Source: Amphirosellinia nigrospora (taxonomy: Eukaryota > Ascomycota > Sordariomycetes > Xylariales > Xylariaceae). From it: DNA of 64,000 nt. The notes below the pieces were generated by a model. That model was not told where the DNA came from. It did not search any database and worked only from the letters and a program-made list of their open reading frames with translations. Made by a program: the position numbers and the translations under genes. Shown piece by piece: positions 1 through 13,172 of the stretch. Numbering within the stretch: the stretch's first letter is position 1; each line of letters begins with the position of its first letter. The stretch covers positions 930,001 through 994,000 of the forward strand of contig SCHM01000004.1 in the NCBI GenBank assembly GCA_004123355.1, given 5' to 3'.

Positions 1-3000
1 TAAAGTGGTTTTCTGGTCTAATATTGGGCACTGGGTGGAAACCCGTAAGGATCCGCGATGGAACGATGGTGGGCTTTCCAGGTGGACGGGTGGCCCTAGC
101 CGTGACCCATAACGTGGTGTATTGGTGTTGGGCTTGGCTCTGGTTCTGTTCTAGCAGGTGGCATTCTTACAAAAGTGATGCAGATGTCGAGATGGTTCGA
201 GGTTGAGATTGGGTTTGTTTTTCTTCTATGCCTCAACACATCCCTGGAAGTTTCAAGCGAAATACATCGGTTGGGTAGTATTCCTTCTCTTGAGCTGCGT
301 CCTCCCTCTCGTTTATTAGCCTGTTCCCGTTCCCGCCCGTACTAGTGTGAAAAAACCCTCCGTCTCGAGATCTTCAAGACGTCGTTCGTTCTCTTGCCTC
401 GGTGTTGCCAGCCACCCTGGCTAAAGACGACTTGGCAGGCTTGTTGGTGGCACGCATTGTTGGATACCCTGGTTTGCATGGGCGTGCTGGACTGCGCACC
501 CATGCATTGTGCTTCTCCCCCATGCCACTTGCCCTTCTCGTCTACGCCAGATTCATCGACCTGCATGGCTAGAGTGCCCTTTGACTCTGGGTGAAATGCA
601 GGCTGCTGCATGTTTTTCTTTTTCTTTTGCAGCGGGAGACCGCATCGTCCATTGGTCAGCTGGTGGCTCCCCCCTTCGATCATGGGACCTGAGCCTGAGC
701 TGACATGACACCTTTCTTCGTTCGTTTCTTCGGACACCTGGGGACTGACCTGGGGACTGGGGACTGGGACACCCCCAACGCCTCGACGAAAAGACTATGT
801 CTTACTGCGCTTCTAGAAGCTTTCAACGCTTCCGACCCCACGAAAAACGCGTTTCGGCTGCTCGCCTACGCCTGAGTCGTTGCACAGACTTCGGTAGCGC
901 CATGTGTCTCAGCAACGAGTTATAGAAGAGCTAAGTACCTTCGTAAACTAGGTATCATTGTATCTATCTACAATGTGCATAAAACCTACCTATGGGCATT
1001 GACGTATGCATAGACGAACCTGAAGATCCTACGGGTTCTCCGACACGGCCATCTGCGGAGCAACGCATCGTGCAGTTTTGTCAAACCTACGCGCGCTTGC
1101 TTACAAAATGTGGGCGAATCGCTAATTACTCTCGCAAGCACCAGTAATCTTGAGCTGCCCGGCCGGGCATTTGTGTAAAGACGTCAGTCAGTCAGTCAGC
1201 CTTCGCCTCGTCAGTTCGATCTAAATTTCAGGATGGCGATCAGGTGAAGATCCTGGTTACCGACCCTGTGGTACCTTCATTTCCTTCACATGGGGGTTTG
1301 GGGGTCAATGGCTTGAAGGAAGCGGTTGCGCTACCGCTAATGGACGGGCGATTATTCCTTGTCAAGACTTTCAAAGCTCAAATGCGCGCCTTAGCTGTGG
1401 CGCCTAACCCGTCGATTGGGCTGCCATGCCAATTCAACTAGATCGACACATACTCAATAATAGGGCTCAAACCACCGGAGATGTTCGTTACGGACAAGGA
1501 TTGCCTTGGGAAGCTGGTCCATGACTGTCTTTGTTTTTCTAGTATCGGGAGGAGAAGATTGTCAAATACCGGTCTATTGAAATGAGTGCTAGGTAAAAAT
1601 AAAGGGACGTAGCGAGAAACAGAACCCGAAGGACATGCGGTTAAATCTCATCACAACTCCGATATCTTCCTACCATCCCTGTTGTCGGTGTTGTTGGATC
1701 GCATCCATATAACGTCAATGTATAACGCCATATTCACATTATCCGTTACGTATGATATTCTGACAAAAGTCAATTAGGTACCGTCTTAGCTAAAGGACCT
1801 AGGCGGCCTTCAAGGTTCCCGGTACATCAGTAATAACACGAACATACGTGAGAGCTATAGATGCAAAACAATGACGATCGAGTGGATTGCTGTCGGTGCC
1901 TTGCATCTACCAACTCGACGACTCGATCTATCTGGCCCATTTGACCGACGTACCTTTATCAATTATCTTAGTGGATGTTGTATAGATATAATCTTTACCT
2001 ATAGAGCTTGCCCGACACCTGCACATATACTCCACCCACACCTTTCCCGTCTCATTATGGTATTTTTATGGTTCAGTCTCTATCGTCGATACACCGGTGC
2101 ACTCTCCATCTCGTCTCCAAACCTGGCCCCATGCATATATGGACGTGCATCTCCATCGAGGGGCCCTCATACCCTGGATGACAGGACGACTAACGCAACC
2201 TCCATTTCGAATCACCCTTAGTAACGGTGAAGAAACGAGGGTGTCCCGGTCATTCACAGTGTCAAGCATAGAAGGGACTGTTATCAATCTAACCTCCCTG
2301 CGCCTCTGTCCATACCTAATAAAGTAAACCGCTAATTTGATCTGCTGTAGAGGGGTCTCGTGGGATTACGCGTGTCTGAACGCATTGCGGTTGCTAACAA
2401 CATATATGAGGACGAATAGCGTGGCGGTTCAATCATCCATGAATTGGTGGCACGACACGACTTATACGGAGTTGGAGGCCCGTATTACCTCAATTCCACA
2501 TTGTCCAGCCTATGAACTGGCAGGAACAATAAACCAATTACCACCGATACCGAGTGAAGAGGGGTCCTCCGACCCCAGGCGCCGTCATGGTTCATTCAAT
2601 AAATGAAGTTACAGGATGGTAGTCATCCCGAAGTCTTGTACTAATTCGGCAAGCCGTCCGTGCCAACTACCAAGATGGGTTGTCAACTCTTTGCAAACTT
2701 CCAAGGCCGGGGAATTCGACTTGAAAGACAAGGGAAGTTTAACACGTATAGAATATTCCGGTTTCAATAGGTGACTAAACATATATCGACATATGAGTTG
2801 GAATTGTGAACTAGATACGATCTAATGTTATTTTCTCTTCCTTGCATGTGAATTTACTACTAGCGCCTATATAGTTAGCTTAAGTAAGTAAAGGCTTATT
2901 AGGCGGGCTGGGGATATCGTGAGTATTTTGAAAATAGCATTTCTGAAACTTAGTCGTTTTATTCCCGGAGACAATACCAACCTACAGACTACGTAGTTAA

Positions 3001-5516
3001 GTACTTACATACGTAAGTTAGCTACCCATGCATTCATTCTCCCCGACTTCCGCCGCCTCCGCCGCCTGGGCACTACGGTGCTACAATTTGTGTACTACGG
3101 TGTGTAAGATGCCGGTTTTGCTTCTTATTTTATTTTATTTTTCTTAGTAACGGACCGGCATGAAGCTGGGGGCTCGACTTGAAGAAAATACAAATGTATA
3201 GTCGAAGATTTTGCCTAGCTGGTAGGTAGGTCTACCGATCCCAAGCCAGGATAATTCCGTGTATTCTTACCGACCTACCTAATAGGCACGGAAATGTGAG
3301 CACACCCCTACCTACCTAGGTCGGAACCAGCTTACCAGAAGTCTAGGTAGGTCAAGCTCGTCGAGTTGGGATGCCCGGAGCTGAGCAGGTCCAGGTAGTG
3401 TACACTACATACTGCTGCAGTACCTACAGACAGACAGCACTGCTTGCCCCAGGATTCCTCCACCTCCACCATGTTGTGTGATCTTAGCATCCATCCCTGT
3501 ACGCTGCCCTGTGCTGTATTAGTACACTACATTAATACTGCAGTAGTCTGTCGTGTACTAGAACGGTACCCATCCGCCACCCTGCCCCGACGCCAACCCA
3601 GGCAAACCCAGGCTGTACTAATGTGGTACCTACTGCAGCCTACCCAGCTAGCGTCTTTACGCACAGCAGTTAGCGGTCCAGGGCTGGGATGGGCCGGTGG
3701 GCGGTATTAAAGTGATGAAAACCCCCACACCAAGCGCTTTTGTTCTTGTCGTCCCCCGGGTTTGGACACACGATCCGACGCATTGCATCCTCGAACACAC
3801 TGCAATCTCGTGCGCGCAAGTGTGTTCTCCGACGCGGAGCAGAGGCCTACGACTGACTACTGACTGATCGAAATTGTTTATAGTGCCTGAACTAGCCCGC
3901 CCAGACCAGCGACGTCGTCTTTGCCGTCGTCGCCGTTGTCGTACGCGTTACCTATTCCAGTCCCCTGGGTTTCCTCTTAACCGTCTGCAGCCGAACCAAT
4001 CGTGCAGCTGATATTCGCCGGCGCCGACGAGACGACCGCCGACTAGTCGCCCTGCACTTCTATTGAATACCTGATTCTTAAGTCTAATGGTCTATATCTT
4101 CGAGCTATCGCGCGTGGTGTCGTCTCTTTGCTTTTGAGAGTATGTATTGCTATCTATCATTCATCCATATCCACCCGGAGGCGATATAATTCTTCATGAT
4201 ACACTCCAGCTTATTCCCCGACCCCTGATCCTCGACGATTCTGGGTTGCTGTGTCTCATATTTCTGCCACCTCCGGTTCCTTCAAATCTGGCCCTATGAG
4301 TTCGTGGCAGGTTGCTGGGGCTGTGCGACGTTGGCTGAGACCGAGACCGAGACTGGCTGAGCAAGTGCTTGTACCGTACCTAAGCGTTCTCAGGTTACGT
4401 ACCCAGTCTCTTCCCATGGCTGTGTAGGCGCGAGGTTACATAACGAGCCAGTAGATGTTGGCTTGTCTACAACTCGATCCGCGATGCTTCGTGTTGCGCT
4501 GCGCGTCGGCCGTAACCCTCGCCCAGCCCAGTCGGAATCTTTGGGTTTAGATCAGCTTCGCATGGCACTGCAGCTCCGCAAGTTCGCCTGCATTTCTTTC
4601 CCCATCATTGCTACCTACGAGTCCGAACGCCCGAAACTTGCGTGGGTTTTCAACAACACCGTCGACACCATCCGACATGACTGACAGGGCCCATGAATGA
4701 TAGCTCCACTTCTTGTCCTAGTTTAGTCTTCCCGCCTCTTGAAGTCCGTCTCCTGCCCTCACTCCTCCGTCTCTTGATAGTCCCAATCCCCAAAAGCTCC
4801 CTTGCCCCTAGAGCAAGCTCACGGAGGCTTGCTATTGGATCCAGCGTGCCTTAGTCGCTTGGAGTTCATTGTTCACTACCGCAACGACGAAAATGATTCA
4901 TCACACTTCCCCAGATCTACCAGGGACCTCTGTGACTGATAATCATATTGATCTCACTCTTTTACCCTCACCTGTGAACTCTTCGCATCAGCTGCTGATC
5001 ACGCCGCTTCCCTTTAGGCGCTCCGCTCTGATTATTGTCGCAAATACCACAAGCACATACCAATCTGGTCACATTAAGGCAGCGTCGACATTGCCAGCTT
5101 CATTTGCCAGTGATGCAGTGATTAACAGGCATTATTATTCTATTCACGAGCAACCTGGTGTCCAGCACTTGGAATTTCTTCTCGGACGGCCTTCAATCCC
5201 TGTCAACGCGGGGAAGCACCCGCCCCCAGGATTTTGCTTATTGTAACGGATGTATTGGGCTTCCCCGGATTGTGTGGTACGCGACACGTTATTGGCCGCT
5301 AACACCCAACACGACATACAACTGCATCAATAGCCACGCCACCAAACCATTATCGAATCTTACGGGACGTTGCCCACTGGAAAGCAATTTCGAGACTTCA
5401 CCACTGCGTAATTGATGCTGCATCATCATGAGCCTCCTTAGACCATGACTTCTGTTCTCGTAGTTCAGCCTAGAGACATCAGGTCATCATTGCCTACTAC
5501 TCAACCATTCTCTATC
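1..5516. other. Long region without a supported gene, upstream of the C2H2 factor
   Basis: No open frame here shows a recognisable domain, a convincing splice structure or coding-like composition. Open frames are short (60-125 codons) and occur on both strands. Landmarks are a GTCA tetranucleotide run near 1185-1200, an A/T-rich TTTTA run near 3125, and a cluster of CCTAGGTAGG-like motifs at about 3200-3700 (listed separately). A 125-codon frame at 4869-5246 and an 85-codon frame at 5158-5415 lie just before the zinc-finger gene. They could be leader exons or an upstream part of that gene, but I cannot join them convincingly. The whole stretch may be a large promoter plus leader, which is common for fungal regulators. 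Confidence 0.5.
3200..3710. repeat. Cluster of CCTAGGTAGG / TACCTACC motifs, partly inverted
   Basis: The stretch holds many copies of TAGGTAGGT and its complement ACCTACCTA, for example around 3220-3235, 3270-3282, 3305-3320 and 3340-3350. A second family of similar words, CTGCAGTA and GTACACTACAT, recurs near 3395-3425 and 3520-3545. The arrangement allows local hairpins. Isolated copies of the TACCTAGGTA word also occur elsewhere in intergenic DNA of this window (9640, 15420, 47700). Function unknown. It looks like low-complexity intergenic sequence rather than a mobile element. Confidence 0.45.
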
Positions 5517-8500
5517 ATGCCGCAAACACGCAGGCCACGCCGCCATCACGGGTCAAGGCGGAAGAGGACCCTGAGCATCTCCATAGGCCGCCGAGCCAGG
5601 CTGGTGATTACGATGTAGACGACATGGACACTGATGACGGTGAAGGTGACATGAAGAATGGAAATTCATCCAACTCGGAAGGCCCGGTAAAGAAGCGGAG
5701 GCGGAGCCGGAAAGGGCTTGACAAGAAATTTGAGTGTCCCACAGAAGGTTGCGGTAAAAGCTACTCGAGAGCAGAACATCTGTAAGTGCTGTGCCAGAGC
5801 TGATATGAGCTTTGAGAAGTGTAAGCATTGCTGATGAGTCGACAGTCATCGTCACCAGCTGAATCACACTCCTAAGCAGATCTATAGATGCAACTTTCCA
5901 GATTGCAATCGCGAATTTGTCCGACTCGACCTGTGCAACCGCCATAGGGATCGTCACACTGCAAAGGGATCCGCGTTGAGCCGGAAAGATTCTCTGATTA
6001 GTCAAACCTCTCCGGTCGACAACGTAAGATCTCCGTACCCTACCCTGCTTCGACGACCACATCCCCCAAGCACACCAAGCTAGGAGCGTCGCGTTGAGAA
6101 CAGAACACGCAGCTCACTCTCAATACCAGTCACCGAAGGACGGTGTTGGTATTGGCACACCATACACCCCCATAGCCAGCACATCCCCGGCCATCTTTCC
6201 TCATTCTGGGTCTTCTAATGTTCCTGATGCATATGTGCATTCTGAGCAGGGAACGAGCTACAATGCAAGACTTCCTCAACAATCCCGAGTGGTCATCACC
6301 GACTACATGCACATCCGGGTGCCAACGTTTATGGTGTCATGTCACCCGTGTCAAACCACCCCGGTAGTTACCACTTACAGCCTACTCACACTCCACAGTC
6401 CGTTCCCACGATGCCATTTGTCGTGCCGAATAACTTCCCTGCCTTTTCGCTTCCTCCTTCAGACTTCAATTCTGCGACTGGTCCCAATGCGGGTTCCGGA
6501 TCTACCAATCAATATGCGCCCAACCTCGAGCGAGTATGGCGAACAGTCGCACGGCCAGACATCGACCAATTTAATGCTACTAGATCAAATGACGGCACAA
6601 GCTACAATGCCTGTATTCGCCGCGGACGGCATTTTGAATAAATCGCCGTATATATCGCTTCCCGAAGATTTTGTGGCTTACCTGTTCAACACTACATCCC
6701 TAACACTTCACCGTCGGCTGTGGCCATATCATACAACAAAATCTATATTCAAAGTGAGTGTTAATTCTAGGATTATTAATGAATGTCATGCTAATCCAAG
6801 CAAGTTATGGAGATTATCAACATCCGTACAACGTGCACTACCCCGGAGCTGAGGCCGCTCCTCTTGGCTGCTTTCCACCTGGCCAGGTTATGGCAGTTAC
6901 GAACCTTCTTCATCCCAATCTACCAGAATCTATTCTATCCGACGAGAAAAGTCAAGAACTATTCGATTTAATTAGGGAGAGATTTCACGAGGATAATTAC
7001 ACTCCCGTTGATCGACAGAAAGAGAGTCTCTTGGAGGGAGACAGAAATGATGATGAGCACATGCTGAGTCGCAAGATGATGCAAGTATACATAGGCTCTT
7101 ACTGGCTGCATTTAGTGACCAGGTACCAATACTCCACAAGCCGACCTTCTCGCCAGATAGGACACCAAACCTTCTCCTAATAGCCGTCATGGCCATTGGC
7201 GCCGCTTGTCTTGACCAGAGCTATGGAGCTAAGATTACTCAAGCTGCGGCGAACCTCTCCAACTTTTTGGCATGGAGTTTGAGGTGGGAAACTTTCAGGA
7301 TCCGACCTGTCAGCCACCTGCGAAATTATGGACTTTCCAGACCTTATTACTACTCGAACTATATGAAAGATGTACTCTACGCGGAAGCTTCACGAGCGAG
7401 CTCATATACATCATGCGACCACAATAACCCTCATGCGAAGAGGCCGGTCATTAATAGGAAATCGCCCTTGGACTCGCCCCCCAGTGCACGAGAGGATCGG
7501 TCAACTAGTGCCGGATCTCGGCAATCTTCCACATCCGGCCCGGCGCACACACCAGATGAATGGTGGAATACTTGGATAACCAATGAGGCACTCGGCGTGC
7601 CGCTTTTATAGCATTTTTGATTGACTCGATTCATGCTACTATGTTCGGACACTCAACGGTCATGGTAGCACACGAGATGCGCCTTCCTTTACCATGTGAT
7701 GATCAACTCTGGAAAGCTACGAGCGGCGCTGAGGTGGGCCGGATCGAGTCGAACCATATGTCTCGAGGATTGAAGCCTATGCTATTCCTGGAAGGGCTGA
7801 AGCGTACTCTGGCCGGGCAAAATGTACACACCAACCCGTTTGGGCGACAGATCCTTATGGCTGGGCTGTTGAGCGTCAGTTGGCACATGAATCAACGCGA
7901 TCTGCAAATAAGCTCTCTAGGTACGAACATGTCGCAGGCCCTGGGTGGTCGAGATAAATGGCGAGTACTTTGATGAGAGCATTCGATGCCTGGCGAAACG
8001 AATTCGACAAATCACTTCAGCACTCGAATCTATCATACGATCCTTACAGCTCCGACAAACGAACTGACTCTAATGTAGTTTTTGAAAGCCGAACTGTGTT
8101 GCATCATCTGGCCCACATGGCGATGCATGTAGACATTGTGGACTGCCAGATATTTGCTCGAGCGAAGCGCCTCTTGGGACGAGCTATTGGGCCACAGGAC
8201 TTGAGCAGCGCACAGAGAAGGATGAAGGACCACTGGCGCCGTCAGCTAGGGCTCGCGATGCACGTTTTACGCTGCTAAATTTCTGTGCTCGGTGCTACTC
8301 GACGATAAACAGTATTGTGCTAGGGAAGACGTGCTTCTCAATAGGCCTTGGGTTCTTATTTTGCAGCCTTGGTTATTTGGTGTTATGGGTTCGCCATCGC
8401 CGGACGTTGCCAGACAGGATTTACCGAGCAGTCATGATGAGAAGTATAACCAAATGCGCGAGTATCTGCAGAGGCTCGGCTCGATTCAAACACCCGACGA

Positions 8501-8627
8501 TCTAAAGATGATGAGGGATGTCAACCGTAGTACTGCTCTTTTGACAGTCCTGAAGGATGCTTTTGCGTCGACCCGCTGGGAATTACTCCATGAAGCGCCA
8601 CATTGTTGGACAATTGCATCCAACTAA
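5517..8627 (+). CDS. C2H2 zinc-finger plus fungal-specific regulatory domain transcription factor (frame-disrupted)
   Basis: The protein is a sequence-specific regulator with two tandem C2H2 fingers followed by a fungal_trans (PF04082-type) middle region. After an acidic, Asp/Glu-rich leader and a basic VKKRRRSRKG patch, finger 1 (CPTEGC, then HRHQLNH) is split by a 5' GT-AG intron at about 5780-5845. Finger 2 (CNFPDC ... HRDRH) follows. Both have C-x4-C-x12-H-x3-H spacing. A Ser/Pro-rich linker leads to conserved stretches PILHKPTFSPDRTPN, LLLIAVMAIGAACLD, LHERAHIHHATTITLMRRG and FGHSTVMVAHEMRLPLPCD, typical of fungal C2H2/fungal_trans proteins. These stretches lie in different frames. I count roughly ten single-base frame changes, several at clearly short T runs (7111-7113, 7969-7971, 8265-8268). 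The ATG at 5517 is the best start only if one base is missing near 5549. Target genes are unknown. The gene is either full of assembly indels or, less likely, a young pseudogene. Confidence 0.8.
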
Positions 8628-9986
8628 ATAGCGGTGCTATGGTGTAGTACGTTACGATGTCATCCAGTTGTTTCATCACGGGCCTTAGCTTTACCAGTTC
8701 ATATCGCGCCACTTCTCGCGGTGTTGCAAGGCTTGTGGCGCGAAGGGCATAAGGTGGGATAGGTACAAACTGCTGTCGATCTGCAATCCGGCATTTTCAT
8801 TGGAGTACTGGGACGGGTACAAATAATATGTTTTAGCGAACTCGTTTGTATGTTAATGGTTTTCTCGCCATATACCCCCAATGCGATGCATTCATGCGAC
8901 ACTATACCGCGAAACACATTAGGCTGCTCGCTCTGTCATATAACTAGGCGTTTGGACGGATTTGGTAAAATAACAACAACGTTACCCAGAGTTCAATAGT
9001 ATCGGTGGTGTCGTGATAAGGCGAAATAGGAGGCATACACGGAGATACCATGTCGCGACACTACAAGCGAGAGGATGTATATGTAGGTGTGCTGGCAGCA
9101 AGTATAGAAGATGGGCAAATACTAAGTTCATGGCTGCCGATGATTCGGTGATTAATGTTGCGTTGCATTATCCGGGGACCGAGGGAGGGCGCCACTAACC
9201 CGCATCGGGGCCGCCGCGCACTTACTATGCTATTCCGCCGTTGACCTCTACCCCTAACGCCGAGCGGAGTCATGTACTTGAGTCTCACGGTACTGAAGTG
9301 CAGGTGTAAAGGTGTAAGTGGTGATTTTAAAGGTTAGGCTGGGGCAGGCACAAGTTTTTAGATAATGCTTTTCAAGCAGCCCTTGCTGTTTAGGTAAGCA
9401 TGATTCCTCATACCTTACCCTGAGGGTATTTTAAGTAAGTGCATTCATTTCATTGTATGAGGCCGGCAATGGACCGAATCCTGACCGAGGGTGAATGAGC
9501 GGCGGGGCAACGGGGCAGAAAGTAAGTACTGTACTTTCAAACACCATTTGGGTGGCAGAGGGAATTAAATCCGGGGTCGTGATACGCGCATTAACCCGAC
9601 CGGACAATGTAAACTCCGACTAAAGAAGTCAATATCTAGGTACCTACTTAGGTAGAACTTTGGAGCTCAGTCCTATTATTGATTATTCACTATTACATTA
9701 CTACATACATCAAGTCCCGTCTCATTCAATGAAGCAAGATCCGGGTTATGGGGCTTAAAACTGCCGCCTCTCCCCCCCAGTGCGCACGTGTGGTGCGTGT
9801 CACCATTTCCCATGATTCTTCTCCTACCTACGGCACGTAGCTACCGGTAGCTACTTACATAAGTACCTAACCCATCAACTTTACTTCTCCGATCTCTGCC
9901 GTCGTGACATCCACCTTCTACACCTATCTACATACCTACTTGATACAAAACCACCTCCATCTGGATGCGACTGTACAGACCTCACA
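8628..9986. other. Intergenic region before the F-box gene
   Basis: This holds the 3' flank of the zinc-finger factor and the promoter of the F-box gene. Near 9630-9660 and 9830-9870 there are TACCTAGGTA/CGGTAGCTACCG-like palindromic words. A CA/CT-rich stretch with ACCTATCTACATACCTACTTG lies just before the F-box ATG, as expected of a fungal leader. No gene seen. Confidence 0.5.
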
Positions 9987-12066
9987 ATGCTTCTCTTAAC
10001 AGATCTCCCGCCCGAGATCGTCCATCATATTTTGGCATATGTTGATCCACAGGACCTAGCTTGGATCCCCCGCACCTGCAAGAGCCTCTACCACGCCGTC
10101 AGCGCCAACAACCCGCTGTTCAAGCAAGTCTATCTCAACCACCTGGATGCGCCATCCCAAGGCCCCATCGACTGGGAACAGTCATTGAAGCGTCTTGTTC
10201 GGCTCCAGGCTTTGTGTAAACGCGAGGAAGTCGATGACAAGGTACGTCCCTTTTCTTTTTTTACTATGGCGAGATCTATCTATCTCTCTATCGGATGAGC
10301 TTGAAGGTTAGCTCGTTTGTGGTCGAGCTATGCTTCGCGCACAATGAAGACGCCGACGCCGATGCCGATTTCGGCACCGGCCATGATCCTTGCTCGATTA
10401 GAACTAAGACTTAGACTAAGACTAAGACCAAGACACTGACAAACTTACGCTTCATAGAAGGATGAGCTCGACTTCGTGCACCAGGCCGTATCCGAGCTCC
10501 TAAAGAATGCTTCCAATAAAGGCGCACGGCGGAACTTAACGGCCCAGATTCCCCAGTCTCGCAACGCCGATGTTCTAATCGACATCTTCAGCTCCGAGTC
10601 GAATCAGTCGGCTTTTCTGTGCCGCTCTTTCATCTACGAACGTGCTCGTGCTGAATTTCACTCCCAGGACATCATATTGGCATGGCCCCCTAAGCCAGAG
10701 CATCAGAAGAGTGCTCACCTGCACTGTCTCTATGGCGTGCCGCGGTTGTTCGCCTACCCGTCCGCCCGTCGACAGACCCGCCATAACTTGATGCACCCCT
10801 TCGCTTGCTCCAAGGTCTACGATCTCAGACAATACACCGACAAGAACAAATGGGGCCCTTTCCTGGACGACGGTAGCATGCGTGTTGACTGGGAAAAGGT
10901 CGAAGCCATCATGATTGTGCTTGTCGCGAACATGAATAACCTCGGCGTTTCAAGCATCCAGATGTGCGAAACCTTCTGCTCTGTTCCCTTCGCCGGCACA
11001 TGGCCGAATAGCTGGAAGACACCTCCTATCCACTTGACGCCGCCGCGCGAGCCCGACCCCTGGACCATCTCGATCCCTACGGCGTCGCCGGTGTCTGGCT
11101 GCGTGTCGTCTGCTTCTTGGACTACACCGATTTCTTCGCCTACAATTTCGGCGCCCGCCACTCCGGGCTGCCGCCACATGTCCGCGGCCCGCCATCAACG
11201 CTGGCCAGGCCACGCGTTTTTCTCATGCGTCTTATCACGAGCGTCGAAAAGCCCGGCCCGGAAGACGGACAAGAACTTCCCGTCGTGCATTTCAGAGGCG
11301 TTTTAGATCGTTGGATCAGAGCTTCGACGAGAAGCCGATCAGATCTCAGGTACAGTCCTTGTGAGGTGTGAATGGAACTTCATTTCTGTGTCATCTTGCT
11401 ACTAGCAAGAGGACACGACACTACATGAGCGAGAATTTAATGCTAACGAAGAGGAATTTATTATAGGTACCGTACGCTTGACGCCCGAGGGCGAAGTTCG
11501 CTGGACAACATTCTCCATTTTCGGTGGCGTGGAACGCTGGCGTAGCAGAGTGTGCAGGTCGGCGGTATCAGAGCGCCAAAGGCGTGCTGGGTCATTGGTT
11601 CGACAAGTGTTGATTTTTGCTATTTCTTATGTTTTCTACTCTCTTACTTATTACTCTGCTTATCTGGTCTTTCTGGTATTTGATGTATGATTTTCATTTC
11701 TCTATGAGCCGATGACATTTTACACGGCAACTCTACCATTGGTATCCACAGGGACGATCCGCGTGGACCAGCCGGACCCACGGCATTCTGGAAGGTTTCA
11801 GACAGGAACCAGCCCAATTACGGCATGGAAAATGAGAAGAGCTTGCCGGCGATTACGAGTCCTACGAGGACGGAGACGGAGAAGACCCTAGCGATGAAGA
11901 TGAAGACGAAGTGATGTCTGTCGACGAATCTATACCGGAGCGTAGGTCGGTTGGGTTTAGATCTGCTTTCGGGGGCGATGACGATGATGACGACGATGAC
12001 GATGGTGATCTTGTCTTCCAAAACCCCCCTTTTAGTGTAGGTCATTGTATACTTCGTGTCGTGTGA
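9987..12066 (+). CDS. F-box domain protein with acidic C-terminal tail
   Basis: Probable substrate-recognition subunit of an SCF-type ubiquitin ligase. The N-terminus opens with an F-box (LPPEIVHHILAYVDPQDL, then CKSLYHAV), the part that would bind Skp1. Exon 1 ends at 10241. A 216-nt intron (10242-10457) precedes the long second exon, which carries the substrate-side region shared by a family of fungal F-box proteins (GVAGVWLRVVCFLDYTDF, GPEDGQELPVVHF, EGEVRWTTFSIFGG). Further introns lie near 11350-11466 and 11610-11750. The protein ends in a very acidic tail with an uninterrupted Asp run (about 11980-12005) before TGA at 12064. The reading frame is broken at several places, for example at a C run at 11058-11061 and near 11180, 11300 and 11530. 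The conserved blocks continue after each break. No substrate can be inferred. Confidence 0.8.
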
Positions 12067-13172
12067 GGTTTGACTTTGAGAGAGTGGGCTATCTCGTCGC
12101 CGTAGCTGAAGGGTGGATCGTGGCGCTCCAGGGCAATCCTTTGATTGCATTGTCTCGTTCTGTTGGACACATTCTTCGCGCGCATAGTAAGGAGTAAGAG
12201 GTTTGTTTGTCTTTTCGTGTAGAATCTTCGTATTCTGGTAATTAATCAAGCACAATTCGTGGTTGGGTAATTCTGGTCCGGACTCGGTGAGAGTGATTTG
12301 AAGTTGAATAGCCTGCGTTAGTCAACACAGAGATTTGAGCATTCATCGTCTTAATAAATCAAATCACAAGTTCTAATATTAATCTAACGTCACAAAAAGC
12401 GCCGGATAATGCTAATAGACAACACCGCACATATTCCTCGGACGTAGATTTAGTAATGGGTGAATCCTGGGGGTTGTCATGTTTTAGAACTTTTTCCGTA
12501 TATCTCCTATCTCTTCTATTTGATCAATAATCTTGTTCCCGCTTTGTCCAAATCATTGCGCCATCCTCAAACCCCCCGGTCTAGATTGTGTAATTCGTCC
12601 TGTTCTGTTCCGCATAACTTCCCCCCCTCCAAAAAATATTGTTTATCGTTTGTCTGCGCGGCTTTTGTTGTTGAGGGGCCGCGATGCGATGTAATACCTA
12701 CATGGCTCTAGATATAGTATTGCTGGCTGGAATTCTAGTCGTTGACCTTCTCCCCCCCATCGACTGTATATGAGGCGTGTTCTTGTCGAGTTTATTTTAG
12801 ATGAGCTAGGTTGGCTTATTTCGTGTTGCCTGATTAATGTGTATGCCGCGTAGCGAGACATGGTGCTTTGAATTCTAGTTCGAGATTTTCCGCATTGTCG
12901 TTCTGTGATTAGGTGAAGATGGTATGTGCCAACATTTTTCTCTGGATTAGTAGTGGGAGGAGGAAAACGGGCTAAAAGGGTTCATTAATGATCTCCGGGT
13001 TAAGGTCCTTCATTCACCCATCTATACCCAGCAGCGCAGCCTGCGTTTATTCATTTGCCGAAGTGGACCACAAACACATATATTAGGGATTTTGGTCAAG
13101 CCTGGTGTTTGAATGCGCCGACGATGTTGGATCGCATACGTATTTGGGTGACAAGGAGAGGTCGAGACCGAA
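12067..13172. other. Convergent intergenic region
   Basis: Lies between the 3' end of the F-box gene (+) and the 3' end of the Mak32-like gene (-). It therefore holds two 3' UTRs. It is T-rich with several AATAAA-like words on both strands. Small open frames here show no family resemblance. Confidence 0.5.

Noticed and set aside
1871-2606. Overlapping frames of 70-116 codons
   Set aside because: No domain, no splice logic and frames on both strands. Treated as chance.
5517-8627. Calling the C2H2 factor a pseudogene
   Set aside because: The breaks are mostly single-base and often at homopolymers, conserved blocks continue after every break, and the same pattern affects clearly essential genes. 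Assembly error is the simpler reading.
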